From contig DATMRF010000028.1 in assembly GCA_035566435.1 (NCBI GenBank), positions 1-64,000 of the forward strand: a stretch of 64,000 nt of DNA, read 5' to 3'. This DNA is from DATMRF01 sp035566435 (GTDB taxonomy: Bacteria; Verrucomicrobiota; Verrucomicrobiia; Limisphaerales; UBA8199). The number at the start of each line of letters is the position of its first letter. Position 1 is the first letter of the stretch. Positions 25,308-34,513 of this stretch are shown one piece after another. The position numbers were made by a program, and so were the translations under genes. The notes beneath the pieces are model-generated. The model ran no database searches and was not told the origin of the DNA. It saw only the letters and a program-made list of their open reading frames with translations.

Positions 25308-26720
25308 TCATGGCGCGTAGGGCGTGCGCGCGGCGGGAGTGGGGCCGAGAGCGGCGCCGGGGAGGTTGATGGCATCACCAGGGCGCAGCCGGGAGAAATC
25401 GACGTTGGGGTTGGCGGCGCGAACGGCACTCTCCGGGACGCCGTAGATCATCGCGACCACGGCCGGAGTATCTCCGGCGCGTAGCGTGTAGGTCCTTCGG
25501 GGCGGGGTTTGTGGAGGTTCCGGCGGCAACTGTTGCCCGGTCGCGAGCGTGTTGGCTTGCAGCTGGTTCAGCTCAAGCGCCTTCATTTCGACGGCCTTCT
25601 GCGCGTCGGTTAAGTTGGTGTTGGCCTGGATGGCATCTTGTGTAGCCTGGGCGGCCAGGCTTACCTGGTAAATAGTCCGCGCCGCTTCAGGCGTTCCAGC
25701 CTCGTCCGCGGTGGCGACCGCTTCGCGATAGAGGGGATCGTGGAGCATTTGATATTCCTCGTAACGCTTGGCGCCAAGGGCCGTTTTGAGAGCATTTTCC
25801 AGCCGCGCCTGGAGCGCCTGCCGGGTCCGCACGACCTCAGGGTCGGTGCTGTCGGCGAGCAATTGAATCTGGTAGTCGAGATCGTCGGTGGCGCGAAAGA
25901 CCGCGCGGAACTCGTCCGGTGTGGGGTTGAAGTATTGAAGCTGACCGAACTCCGCGCGCAGGTTATTCGCGCTTTGGGAATAGCGCAGGAGGTACTCCTC
26001 CAGTTGCGCGGGAGAGAGGGCGCCGGCGAGTTCGATACGGGTCTGTTGGCGAAGTTTGGCCAGTTCGGCCTCATCCGCAGGCTTGCCCTGCTGGCGCTGG
26101 GCGTCGAGATACGCCTGAAGGCGGGCTTCTGAGCGGGCGCTGATCTCCTGGACGGTTTGTTTGGTGTCCGAGGGGAGCGCGCCCAAAACCGGCCCGTCGA
26201 GCACAATGCCCGGATGGGACGGGCGTGGCAGGCTGACAAGGTCGCCACCTTCCCAATTCGCGCCGAGCAGGCGGGACAGCAGCGCGCGCCGTTCGTCGTC
26301 CAGCGACCGAACTTTTTCGAGCGCCACCTGGAGCACGTTCGTGTCCGGCTCGCTGCGCCACCACTGCTGGTCCGGGGTGACCAGCTCCGTAGCACGCCGG
26401 CGGGCATAAAGCGCATTCACGTCCGCGATAATAACGTCACGAATCGTTTGCTCCGGGCAGCCGATGGCTCGCAGGTTGGCGATGTAAACCGGATAATCAG
26501 GCGATTCGACATCGCGCCACGAGAAGAATTGCCGGCGGACGACAAAGTTGGTGTGGCCGAGGCCGAACTGGCCGTCGCGGGCCCCGGAAGCGACCCCACT
26601 TGATCGCGAAGGTAAACGGAGCGGGATGGCCAGCCAGATAGCGGCCAACAAGACGTTCACGCCCACCGAAACGAGAGCGATGACGCGCCAGCGCATACTG
26701 CTATTTACCTGCAAACTCAT
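25308..26720 (-). CDS. LysM domain protein with N-terminal membrane anchor
   Basis: A 470-residue protein. One N-terminal membrane segment (VIALVSVGVNVLLAAIWLAI, about 13-32) places the rest outside the inner membrane. Residues 40-400 are helical and rich in Ala, Gln, Glu and Arg (ATELVTPDQQWW, LRQQTRIELAGALSPAQLEE), with no family I recognise. From about 410, after a Pro-rich spacer (PPEPPQTPPRR), is a single LysM domain (TYTLRAGDTPAVVAMIYGVP...VDFSRLRPGDAINLP), which binds peptidoglycan or chitin-like glycans. It is probably an envelope protein. It starts 13 bases after the end of the GH97 remnant, which is transcribed the same way. Confidence 0.75.
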   Translation of the reverse strand: MSLQVNSSMRWRVIALVSVGVNVLLAAIWLAIPLRLPSRSSGVASGARDGQFGLGHTNFVVRRQFFSWRDVESPDYPVYIANLRAIGCPEQTIRDVIIADVNALYARRRATELVTPDQQWWRSEPDTNVLQVALEKVRSLDDERRALLSRLLGANWEGGDLVSLPRPSHPGIVLDGPVLGALPSDTKQTVQEISARSEARLQAYLDAQRQQGKPADEAELAKLRQQTRIELAGALSPAQLEEYLLRYSQSANNLRAEFGQLQYFNPTPDEFRAVFRATDDLDYQIQLLADSTDPEVVRTRQALQARLENALKTALGAKRYEEYQMLHDPLYREAVATADEAGTPEAARTIYQVSLAAQATQDAIQANTNLTDAQKAVEMKALELNQLQANTLATGQQLPPEPPQTPPRRTYTLRAGDTPAVVAMIYGVPESAVRAANPNVDFSRLRPGDAINLPGAALGPTPAARTPYAP

Positions 26721-26732
26721 TGCACATCAAAT

Positions 26733-28098
26733 CTAAAACCACCTGGCAAGTCTGGCAAGGAAGCCGCCGCCAGCCTGGAGGTCGATTGTAAGCGAAGAAC
26801 CGCTCCCCAACGGGGAAGGCAGTTCGGTTTGAGCGGCGGTGCCATCGGAATTATCATGGACCAGTGACGCCCAGATTTCGACAATGCCGGATGAACTCGC
26901 TGCGCGCCCTCGGGTCTTGAAGACTCTTGGAGTGTTTCCATAGCCAAATGCCAACGTGCCGCTCGCGTCCGTAGGCGACGAGTTCCTTGATGTCGGCATC
27001 GGTCCAGCGGCTCCAAAAGCCTTCGACCACGTGGTGCTCGAAACCGAGTTCGCCGGCCCACCGTGTAAAATCCTTCATCGTTGCGAGTGAATTGCTGCCG
27101 CTGCCATCAAGATACTTCCAGACAGCGCGCCCGGGTCGAATCCAATCGGTCCTTATGCCCTTCGGGAAAAGCTTCGGGTCGGGCGGCGGACAGAGACTGG
27201 TCACTACGTCGGAATTCACCAATGTGTTGAGGTCCGGTCCGACGAGCACGACGCGCCACGGTGTGGTGATGGTGCCTACGAGCGAGGCGGGCTGGGAGAG
27301 CCGGACGGCCTCGCTGGTGCCGTAGCGGAGAAGATACGGGTGGGAGGGCGGGTGACTGTGGCCAAGCCGTATAGTCAAGCCACAATGTCCGTCTGCCTGG
27401 AGCGCCATGCCGGCATAATCGATTAGTGCGGCCTCAGTGATTGAACCGTAGCCGGCTGCGCCAGGTAGCTTGAAGGTAACAGGAGGAGCCGCCCATTCAC
27501 CTTCATAGATTGCGCCAATATCTTTTTTGACATTGACCCCCTCGTAATGGCCGCTGAGATCGTGATACCAAATGGTGCTGGCCTCTGGCAGCAGAAAGGT
27601 GGTTGCTTCGTCTGGAACCCGCGGGCTTGTGCCGCCGGGGATGATGAAACGAAACGCAACGGCGTCTTCGTAGGCTCGGAGTTCCAGAGCATAAGGTGAG
27701 CCGCTGGCGTTATGTCTGAGGGCCACGACCGCACCATTGCAGTAATTAGTCGCCAGCGAGTGGCCGCCGAGGCAAGGATAGGTTTCACTGATCTGGTAAG
27801 GGTTGCGGCTGGATATCTCCACGCCCTGGGTAAGGGCGACCCCGTCCAGGGTGAGCTGCATGGGGGATTCGCCGAGCACGCTTTGGCCGCGCGCGCTGAC
27901 CGCAAACTTCAGCCGGCCTTGACTCGTTATGAGTTTCAGCTCGACACCACCGTTCGGGCTGGAGAGTTGGGTGGAGTCGGGCGCGAGGGAGCGTTCGGAA
28001 GCGAGCGCCGCCGCAACCGTGCAAGCTAAAAGGAGTAGTTTAATTATCGGGCCCCTCCTTACCGGTAAACGATGTGGCCGACCTTGTGGACGCGCCAT
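26733..28098 (-). pseudogene. GH97 alpha-glycosidase remnant with internal deletion
   Basis: The 5' part encodes a signal peptide (IIKLLLLACTVAAALAS), the GH97 N-terminal beta-sandwich (SPNGGVELKLITSQGRLKFA...AYEDAVAFRFIIPG) and the start of the catalytic barrel up to FIRHCRNLGVTG. The frame stops at 26854. In the +1 frame the sequence continues with VHDNSDGTAAQTELP...IDLQAGGGFLARLARWF and stops at 26733. This is the normal GH97 C-terminal end, as in the paralogue at 32217-34313. By alignment about 230 codons, including the nucleophile and acid/base region, are missing at the junction near 26860. I put the start at the ATG at 28098; reading further upstream crosses the hairpin repeat. It cannot be an active glycosidase. 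Confidence 0.85.
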
Positions 28099-28103
28099 CT
28101 TTC

Positions 28104-28154
28104 GTAGCGCAGGTTTGCAATAGGGCGATACCGCAGATTGCAAACCTGCGCTAC
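28104..28154. repeat. Perfect 18-bp hairpin repeat
   Basis: GTAGCGCAGGTTTGCAAT (28104-28121) and its exact reverse complement (28137-28154) are separated by 15 bases. It lies between the GH50 stop and the GH97 remnant start on the transcribed strand. No T-run follows, so it is more likely a dispersed palindromic repeat than a terminator. Confidence 0.8.
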
Positions 28155-28225
28155 GCCTTCGGGCCGGCCCACGCAGGCTTGCGCCCTGCAATTCATGGGC
28201 CAAATCGGCTCGCGACATATCCACC

Positions 28226-30382
28226 CTACGGTTTGCGGTAAAGGCCATATCTCACCTCCCGAACGGCCGCGATGGTCTCGGCGTAAGGGGTGTTGGCGAC
28301 ATCGACAAATCCGATCTGGTAATTCTCCTCGTCATAAGCACGGCCGGTGGTGGGTTCGTCAAGGTACTGAAACCAGTGACAGCCTACAAATTGCGGATGG
28401 CGAAGCGCGCCGAGCACGTAGTCCTTATAGGCTTGCGCGCGAGACTGCTGGTCCGCCATCGGCACCAGGCCAGTGTGGAACATACCGCGGTCCAGGGCAC
28501 CGAAATGGAACTCGCCAATAATGAGCGGGACGTCCGCACCCCCGTTGAATTTGAAGTCGGCGACGCTGCGGTGATAGAGGTTGTAGCTGACTACGTCGCA
28601 GTACTTGGCCGCCGCGGCGGCGGCGCGGTCGTTGACCCAGGCGAAGCGGCAACCGAGATAAAGATGATGGGGCGCAACTGCTCTGATGGTGTCGCGCACG
28701 GCGCGGAAGTATTGCTCCGCTGAGCGCGTATAGAACGCTTTTAGATCGTCGCCGGCCTTGGTCTTATCAGGAGCCTCGCGGTTTTGGAGCAGGGCATCCC
28801 AAGTCGCGTAACTGGCGCCCCACGCCTGGTTGAGTTTTGCGACCTCGCCATATTTTGCTTTCAAGTCGGAGATGAAAGCGCTCTTGGCGGGCTGGCCGTC
28901 CGGCGATTTGAGGGCAGCGATGGCGAGGGAGGTTTCATCGCCCCAGGACATTTCGTTATCGCAGAAATAGCCAATGCACCAGCGGTCCTCGGCGCTCGTG
29001 CCCTTCTTGCCTTCCATAGAGCGGCGAAGCGACTCGGCGAAGCTCGGGTCGAACACGTCCGGGAATTTGCCCCAGTAACCTTCGCTGCCTGCGAGCATTC
29101 GGGTCCGGCCGGAAGCAATCGTATCGGTGTAGGGAGTCAGCCGTAGCAGGTAAGTGGAGGGGTTGGACCAATTCGCGATGGTGTTAATGCCCCAACTGCG
29201 CAGGCGCTGATGGATGACTTGCGAATAATCGGAGCACCAAGCCGGCCCGTATTTGCGGAGGAGATTTGCGCCCGAGAATGAAAAGCAGCGAACCGTCTGG
29301 CCGGCATAGTAGCCCTTGAGAACTGAATGGTCGGAAAGAAAATTGCCGAACTCTCTCCGGCCGCCTGGAAAGTTTTCAAACCAGTTCTCCCGCCCGGAGA
29401 CGGGGGTCGCGTCGAGCATGCGCACGCAGTCGACGCCATGAGAGAAAAAGAGGCGGCCATCGGGATCGACCAGCCACCACTTGCCGTCATTCTTTTGAGT
29501 GCGAAAAAAACCGGTGGCATTGAGCTTGGGGCCGGAGGCCCAGCCGCCGAATTTATTCCAATCCTTCGGCGCGGGCTGGTCCGCCAATTCTTTGGCCTCC
29601 TGCTGTCGCCGAGCAGTGAGGTCCCCGTCTGAATTGAGTTTACCGGGCCAGGTCTTGTGACGGTATTGGCCGAACGTGTCGATGAAGGGGAAGAACGGGT
29701 CAGCGTCCGTAACAGAGGCGGTTGGAGGCGTGTAAACGCCGCTCGCGCGGATTTCCGCGACGTCGAAGACGTGGTCCGTGACCGGCTTGCTGACGAACAA
29801 AAGAAGCTGCGTGATGTTTTGCGGGTCGATTGTGCCGGGGCCGCCGGTCTTGACGGGATAACCACGCATACCGAAAAGCTTGCCGCCTAGCCTGTCATCC
29901 GAGGTACGTCTGAGGAGGACCTTTAGCGTGCTGGTCTCGTTTGAGCCCAGGTTGAGTGAGCCGCTGACGCAATGGTCGGTGCCGTCCGCGCCGGGATTAT
30001 CCACGCGGCAAGAGACGCTGAACGGTTTGCTGCCGGCGTTCTTGAGGGTCACCTCGATTTGCTCGAACGGCGAAAGATCCCAGTGTCCGCCCGGTGCTTT
30101 CAGCGTAATGCCAGGCCAGGGTTGCTGGTGACCCGTGGCAACCCGCAACGCGGAACCGGCGGCGGATTTCGTTGTCGAGACCATGGCGTCGGATGTAACG
30201 ACCGGCGGAAGAAGGTCGAGGTTGCGTGTAAAGTTGAAGAGGACCTGGTCGGAAGCGCAGGCGGTTTGGGTCGCGCAAGCGAGCAAAAGCCAGGTGAGTG
30301 TTTGCGGCCAGCCAGGCGACCGACCCCAGGAACGCAGGCGGGCGCGACAGGAGTGAGGTTGGTGTGTTGTGAAGGTTCTCAT
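28226..30382 (-). CDS. GH50 beta-agarase-like secreted glycoside hydrolase
   Basis: A 718-residue exported protein with a signal peptide near 27-43 (TLTWLLLACATQTACAS). Residues 45-220 form a beta-sandwich, carbohydrate-binding-like region (FEQIEVTLKNAGSKPFSVSC). The catalytic TIM barrel begins with WWLVDPDGRLFFSHGVDCVR (about 305). GYFCDNEMSWGDE (about 475) contains the predicted acid/base Glu and LIIGEFHFGALDRGMFHTGL (about 620) the predicted nucleophile Glu. HWFQYLDEPTTGR and IGFVDVANTPYAE are further GH50 signatures. GH50 enzymes cut agarose-type galactans. In soil or freshwater relatives the substrate may be another galactan. It is followed on the same strand by the GH97 remnant. Confidence 0.85.
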   Translation of the reverse strand: MRTFTTHQPHSCRARLRSWGRSPGWPQTLTWLLLACATQTACASDQVLFNFTRNLDLLPPVVTSDAMVSTTKSAAGSALRVATGHQQPWPGITLKAPGGHWDLSPFEQIEVTLKNAGSKPFSVSCRVDNPGADGTDHCVSGSLNLGSNETSTLKVLLRRTSDDRLGGKLFGMRGYPVKTGGPGTIDPQNITQLLLFVSKPVTDHVFDVAEIRASGVYTPPTASVTDADPFFPFIDTFGQYRHKTWPGKLNSDGDLTARRQQEAKELADQPAPKDWNKFGGWASGPKLNATGFFRTQKNDGKWWLVDPDGRLFFSHGVDCVRMLDATPVSGRENWFENFPGGRREFGNFLSDHSVLKGYYAGQTVRCFSFSGANLLRKYGPAWCSDYSQVIHQRLRSWGINTIANWSNPSTYLLRLTPYTDTIASGRTRMLAGSEGYWGKFPDVFDPSFAESLRRSMEGKKGTSAEDRWCIGYFCDNEMSWGDETSLAIAALKSPDGQPAKSAFISDLKAKYGEVAKLNQAWGASYATWDALLQNREAPDKTKAGDDLKAFYTRSAEQYFRAVRDTIRAVAPHHLYLGCRFAWVNDRAAAAAAKYCDVVSYNLYHRSVADFKFNGGADVPLIIGEFHFGALDRGMFHTGLVPMADQQSRAQAYKDYVLGALRHPQFVGCHWFQYLDEPTTGRAYDEENYQIGFVDVANTPYAETIAAVREVRYGLYRKP

Positions 30383-30937
30383 TCTAAGCCGGACTTTAGT
30401 GCGTTGGAGGTTTGTGGCAAGCGTGGATTCTTGGCCGGAGCGGGGAGGGCCACGTCCCCGCGCGGCACTCTGATTCGTGAAACGTGATCAAGCGTTGGTT
30501 GCGATGGAGAGGGCGTCGGCAGCGGAAGACGCGGGGGAAGACGACGCGATGGAGTTAGGAGGTGGGCGACTTTGCCGTTGCGCGTGTGACGGTGCCAACC
30601 GAGCCCAGCGTTGATGGCCCTGGTCAGACTGAAGAGTGCGTCGGGCGCGGAAGGCGAAGAGGTGGAGTGATGGAGTAATTGATGGCAGGAAAATTGTTCA
30701 CTGAGCTCTTAACCAGGGACCAGGAGGAAAAATGAGTTCGGTTGAGCGCGGCGTGGAATACCAGTCCGAGTTAAGATGGGACAAGGAGGCCGCGGCGCTG
30801 GTTGAGGTGCGGAATGCGGTGGTAGCGGGACGGCTCTGGCGGAAATCATTAGCCGACACCCGGTTGGCTGTGAACAAAATCCAGGTCGGGCAGTGTCGCG
30901 GTATTTTTGCGATGGAGTGGGTGAACGGGTGGCGAGG
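30383..30937. other. Intergenic stretch with repeats
   Basis: It holds a degenerate GGGCCACGTCCCC palindrome (30447-30459) and a GGAGTGATGGAGTAATTGATGG block (30663-30684). Apart from a doubtful small frame at 30732, I see no gene. Confidence 0.5.
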
Positions 30938-30986
30938 TTATTTCTTTTTCGTTTTCCAGGCCAGGGCCATCATTTCGTGGGTGTAG
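30732..30986 (+). CDS. Doubtful 84-aa hypothetical protein
   Basis: I do not recognise it. An ATG is preceded by GGAGG five bases upstream, a better ribosome binding site than most here, and the first 60 residues (SSVERGVEYQSELRWDKEAA) are charged and plausibly helical. Against it, the last 49 bases run into the opposite-strand DUF6159 gene, and the C terminus is its antisense reading. Confidence 0.22.
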   Translation: MSSVERGVEYQSELRWDKEAAALVEVRNAVVAGRLWRKSLADTRLAVNKIQVGQCRGIFAMEWVNGWRGYFFFVFQARAIISWV

Positions 30987-31903
30987 GGCTCCGGCAGGCT
31001 TCCCTTGGAGGCATAAACGAAGAGCGCGCAACGGAAAATCTGGCTGGCGACGCTCAACACATAGCTCCAGAGGAAGAGCGCCATTAGCCAGACAAGCACG
31101 ACCAGCGCAATGAGCCAATAGGCATGAAGAACCATAGCCACAGAAACGCCACCCCCCAACCAGCACACAGAGAAGAGCGCGACCAAGGCGCCTCCAAAGC
31201 TCACCCCGACGTAGCCAATGAGCGACTCACCCCAGGTTTGCCTCAGGGTCCACGCCGACCTTTTCAGGACCGTGAGCGGATTCGATGTTTCTTCCGCTGT
31301 AATGATAACAGGGATGACAAAGACGCAGGCAATGCTCCAGGCGGCACCGACGAGCCGCATGACGAGCTGCCCAACGAAGCCAAACCGTCGTTCGAGCGCT
31401 TTGATGATGTAGCCGACCACGCCAGCAAAGAGGGTCCACATCAGGATGATCTTCCACTTCGAGCAGGCGAAGCGGATGCCGTCCGCGAAGGACACAGGTT
31501 GGCCCGCGAGCGCGTTCAGGATTTCCTTGTAAAAGGCGACGTTGAAAAAGGTGGCGGTAAACATGGAAACGAAATAAATCACCGCGAAGTAGCCTACCGC
31601 CAGCGGCTTCAGGCCGCCCGACTGAACCCGGTGGCTGCGACTGAGATTGAGCGTTCCGTCGCTTTCCGCGCTGGGCGTTTGGGAGGGGCTGGTTCCGTAG
31701 ATGCTGTTCCCGACAGCCTCCCAATGTTCGGCCGAGGTATAGGGGTTTCCGGTGCTTTGAAATGCGACCGGGACGAGGAACAACACGGCGATTAGAACTG
31801 TGCAAGAGGTGGTGATGATCGGGAACCACAACAGTCGAGTGTCACGGCGCAAAACCAACAGGGAGGTTTGGAACAACTGCCAGCTTCGTTGAAACTTGTT
31901 CAT
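30938..31903 (-). CDS. DUF6159 family membrane protein
   Basis: A 321-residue polytopic protein beginning MNKFQRSWQLFQTSLLVLRR, which is the conserved start of the DUF6159 family. Membrane segments lie at about 25-48 (LLWFPIITTSCTVLIAVLFL), 103-125, 152-172 (IILMWTLFAGVVGYI), 186-206 (GAAWSIACVFVIPVIIT), 234-256 and 262-288. PVIITAEETSNPLTVLKRSA is a typical conserved loop. The C-terminal tail (SKGSLPEPYTHEMMALAWKT) is cytoplasmic. The function is unknown. It stands alone between two glycosidase genes. Confidence 0.8.
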   Translation of the reverse strand: MNKFQRSWQLFQTSLLVLRRDTRLLWFPIITTSCTVLIAVLFLVPVAFQSTGNPYTSAEHWEAVGNSIYGTSPSQTPSAESDGTLNLSRSHRVQSGGLKPLAVGYFAVIYFVSMFTATFFNVAFYKEILNALAGQPVSFADGIRFACSKWKIILMWTLFAGVVGYIIKALERRFGFVGQLVMRLVGAAWSIACVFVIPVIITAEETSNPLTVLKRSAWTLRQTWGESLIGYVGVSFGGALVALFSVCWLGGGVSVAMVLHAYWLIALVVLVWLMALFLWSYVLSVASQIFRCALFVYASKGSLPEPYTHEMMALAWKTKKK

Positions 31904-32216
31904 CGGTGCTTTTGCTCAGGTTGTGCCAAGGGTGTTTCCGACCGCGGAGGGCCCTCCTCGATTCGGTTGGCTATTGAATGGCATATTCAAGCGCCTCTGA
32001 GTTTCAAGCTCGATTGTATGGGGAACGGCGCGTTATTGTCAATGGCGGTGATCCGCCCGTCCTTATCGGATTTCAATCCGGCGCCTGGGATTATCCATTA
32101 CAAGGGGTCGGCGGGTTTGTAGCGTTACTTGCGCATACCCAAAGTGTTGACCACGGATTTGTTGGAGCGTGGAAAAACGCTGGCCGAGAGATTACCAGAG
32201 CGATTAACCTTGGGTT
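31904..32216. other. Divergent intergenic region between DUF6159 and GH97
   Basis: These 313 bases should contain both promoters. I see no RNA gene or obvious operator. It is somewhat more AT-rich than the flanks around 31970-32040. Confidence 0.45.
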
Positions 32217-34313
32217 ATGGCAAGCACTCCATGCCCTCAAGCCGTCAGCGTCTGGGCTTCGAAAGCCGACGGTTCGGGCGCGCACCGTCAGCGCGGCGTC
32301 CACCGAGGGGCCTTGCTTTTACTCCTAACCGGCGCAGCCATCCTCTCGGTCGTGCCATTTCGCGCGGACGCGGCGGAGGCTCGCCTGGTGGCTTCGCCTG
32401 ACGGCCGACTGCAGGTTTCCATTCAAATGCCTGCGCCGAGTTCCACTGAAAGGCCGTGTTGGTCCGCTTCGTTTCAAGGCAAGCTGCTCCTGACCAATTG
32501 CAGCCTGGGACTCCAAACCAGCGACGCCGGCGAACTCCTTGCTGGTGTCAGGTTTGTACGCGAACGCAGCCTGTCCATGGACAAACGGATTCCCGTCCTG
32601 TTCGGCAAAGCCGACCATGCGAACGACCGATTTCGTGAAACCCGGTTCACCTTTGAGAACCCAAAGCACCGGCCCCTGGACGTCACGTTTCGTTGCTACA
32701 ACGACGCCGTTGCCTTCCGCTACGAATTGCCGAATGACTCCAAAGCGGGTTCCGTCACCGTCACTGACGAGACGACCTCGTTCCGCGTCGAAGGTGATCC
32801 CACCGCGTACGCGCAATATCTTGAGAGTTACACGACTTCGCACGAGCACAACGTCGCGGCCGTGTCTTACCGAGAGCTGACGCCAGGCGCGCTGTTGGAC
32901 CTGCCGCTGACTTTTTCCTGGAACGACGGCACGTATGCCGCAGTCACCGAGGCGGCGCTGCGCCACTACGCCGGCATGTCGTTGATGCGGCCTCAGGGCG
33001 AAGGGCTTGGGAAGGACCTGGTCTGCAAGCTGACGCCGCGGCCCGATGGCACGAAGGTCGCGCGCCTGCTGCCGATGCAGACACCCTGGCGCGTTGTTCT
33101 CGTCGGCGACCGGGCCGGCGCGTTGCTGGAGTCGAGCACGCTTTACTGCCTGAACGAGCCCTCCGTAATCAAGGACGTTTCCTGGATTAAGCCGGGCAAG
33201 ATCACTTTCTCGTGGTGGAACGGCGACGTGTATGACGGCACGAGGACTCTGCCTATCCTTTCGCTCGCCATGGCAAAGAAATATATCGACTTCTGCGCCC
33301 GCAATGGCATTGCGACCCATTCGCTGACCTCTGACGAAGTGAACGTGTCGCCCTGGTACTTCCAATCAAAGCTTGGCGTTGCACCCGGGCCTGACACCGA
33401 CGTCACCCGGCCGCGCGCGGATTTCGACCTGCCCGCCATCCGGCGGTATGCGGAATCCAAACATGTGCGGCTTTGGACGTGGGTGCATCAGGGCGCTTTG
33501 CGGGGGCGAGTCGAGGAGGCGCTCACCGCGTTCGAAAAGATGGGCTGGAGCGGCATGATGGTTGATTTCTTCGACCACGACGACCAGGAATCAATCGAGT
33601 TCGCCGAGTCGATCCTCCAGTCCGCCGCGCGTCATCACATCATGATACATTTCCATGGCGTCTGGAAACCGAGCGGCTGGCAGCGCACCTATCCCAACCT
33701 GATGAATCACGAGGGCGCTCTGAACCTTGAATACCTCAAGTGGAGCGACCGCTGCACGCCCGAGCACAACTTGAATCTCGCTTTCACCCGCCTCATCGCC
33801 GGACCGATGGACTACCATTTGGGCGGTTTCAGGGCTGTGACCCGCGCTGAATTCAAGCCGCGCAACATCGCGCCCAACGTGCTGGGGACGCGGTGTCATC
33901 ACCTCGCGATGTACGTTTGCTTCGACAACCCCAATCCCATGATTGCGGACTATCCGGCCGCTTACGAGGGACAGCCGGGATTCGATTTTCTCAAACTGGT
34001 CCCGACTTGGTGGGATGAGACGCGGGTTCTGCAGGGTAAAGTCGGCGAGCTGCTTGTGACCGCGCGACGCAGGAGCAGGACGTGGTATTTGGGCTGCATG
34101 TCCGCCAAGCAGGCTCGCGACCTGGCACTTCCGCTCGGTTTTCTCGACGCTGGGCAATATGAGGTTGAGCTCTGGAATGACGCGCCCGATGCGGAAGTCG
34201 ACCCAAACCATCTCGTCACGGAAACACACCCTCTTACCCCAACTGATACACTCAAGGTTCACGTTGCCATGGACGGCGGATTTGTCGCGCGACTGACTCC
34301 TGCGCCTCGCTGA
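32217..34313 (+). CDS. GH97 family glycoside hydrolase, retaining type (intact)
   Basis: A 698-residue secreted enzyme. The signal region is GALLLLLTGAAILSVVPFRA (about 31-50); the 30 residues before it suggest that the real start may be further in. The N-terminal beta-sandwich (VASPDGRLQVSIQ...CYNDAVAFRYELPND), the TIM barrel and the C-terminal beta domain (GGFVARLTP) are all present. MMVDFFDHDDQESIEFAES holds the predicted nucleophile Asp (about 449) and NHEGALNLEY the acid/base Glu (about 499). The Asp places it with retaining GH97 enzymes such as alpha-galactosidases rather than inverting alpha-glucosidases. It is the intact counterpart of the remnant at 26733-28098. Confidence 0.88.
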   Translation: MASTPCPQAVSVWASKADGSGAHRQRGVHRGALLLLLTGAAILSVVPFRADAAEARLVASPDGRLQVSIQMPAPSSTERPCWSASFQGKLLLTNCSLGLQTSDAGELLAGVRFVRERSLSMDKRIPVLFGKADHANDRFRETRFTFENPKHRPLDVTFRCYNDAVAFRYELPNDSKAGSVTVTDETTSFRVEGDPTAYAQYLESYTTSHEHNVAAVSYRELTPGALLDLPLTFSWNDGTYAAVTEAALRHYAGMSLMRPQGEGLGKDLVCKLTPRPDGTKVARLLPMQTPWRVVLVGDRAGALLESSTLYCLNEPSVIKDVSWIKPGKITFSWWNGDVYDGTRTLPILSLAMAKKYIDFCARNGIATHSLTSDEVNVSPWYFQSKLGVAPGPDTDVTRPRADFDLPAIRRYAESKHVRLWTWVHQGALRGRVEEALTAFEKMGWSGMMVDFFDHDDQESIEFAESILQSAARHHIMIHFHGVWKPSGWQRTYPNLMNHEGALNLEYLKWSDRCTPEHNLNLAFTRLIAGPMDYHLGGFRAVTRAEFKPRNIAPNVLGTRCHHLAMYVCFDNPNPMIADYPAAYEGQPGFDFLKLVPTWWDETRVLQGKVGELLVTARRRSRTWYLGCMSAKQARDLALPLGFLDAGQYEVELWNDAPDAEVDPNHLVTETHPLTPTDTLKVHVAMDGGFVARLTPAPR

Positions 34314-34315
34314 GG

Positions 34316-34370
34316 GCAGATGAGAGAGTCCTTGCGTCGTCTCCTGCAAGGCGCGCGGATTTGCAAACGC
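34316..34370. repeat. Dispersed 55-bp repeat (copy 2)
   Basis: It is related to 7757-7812 and 56421-56477: AGAGAGTCCTTGCGTCGTCT then CCTGCAAGG and GGATTTGCAAA. It begins directly after the GH97 stop codon. Confidence 0.65.
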
Positions 34371-34513
34371 GGCCTGAGAAAACCGCGGCGAAAGAGCGCC
34401 TCCGCTAAGATCACTGGAAGGCCAGCCTCTTGTCTGAGGTTACACCCAGTTTCCGTCTTTACGCCTTTGCACCCTTGCGTCTGCTAAAGCGTGGTTGCAG
34501 TATTCAGATTGGG

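Noticed and set aside
28104..28154. Rho-independent terminator
   Set aside because: The hairpin is perfect but no T-run follows on either transcribed strand.
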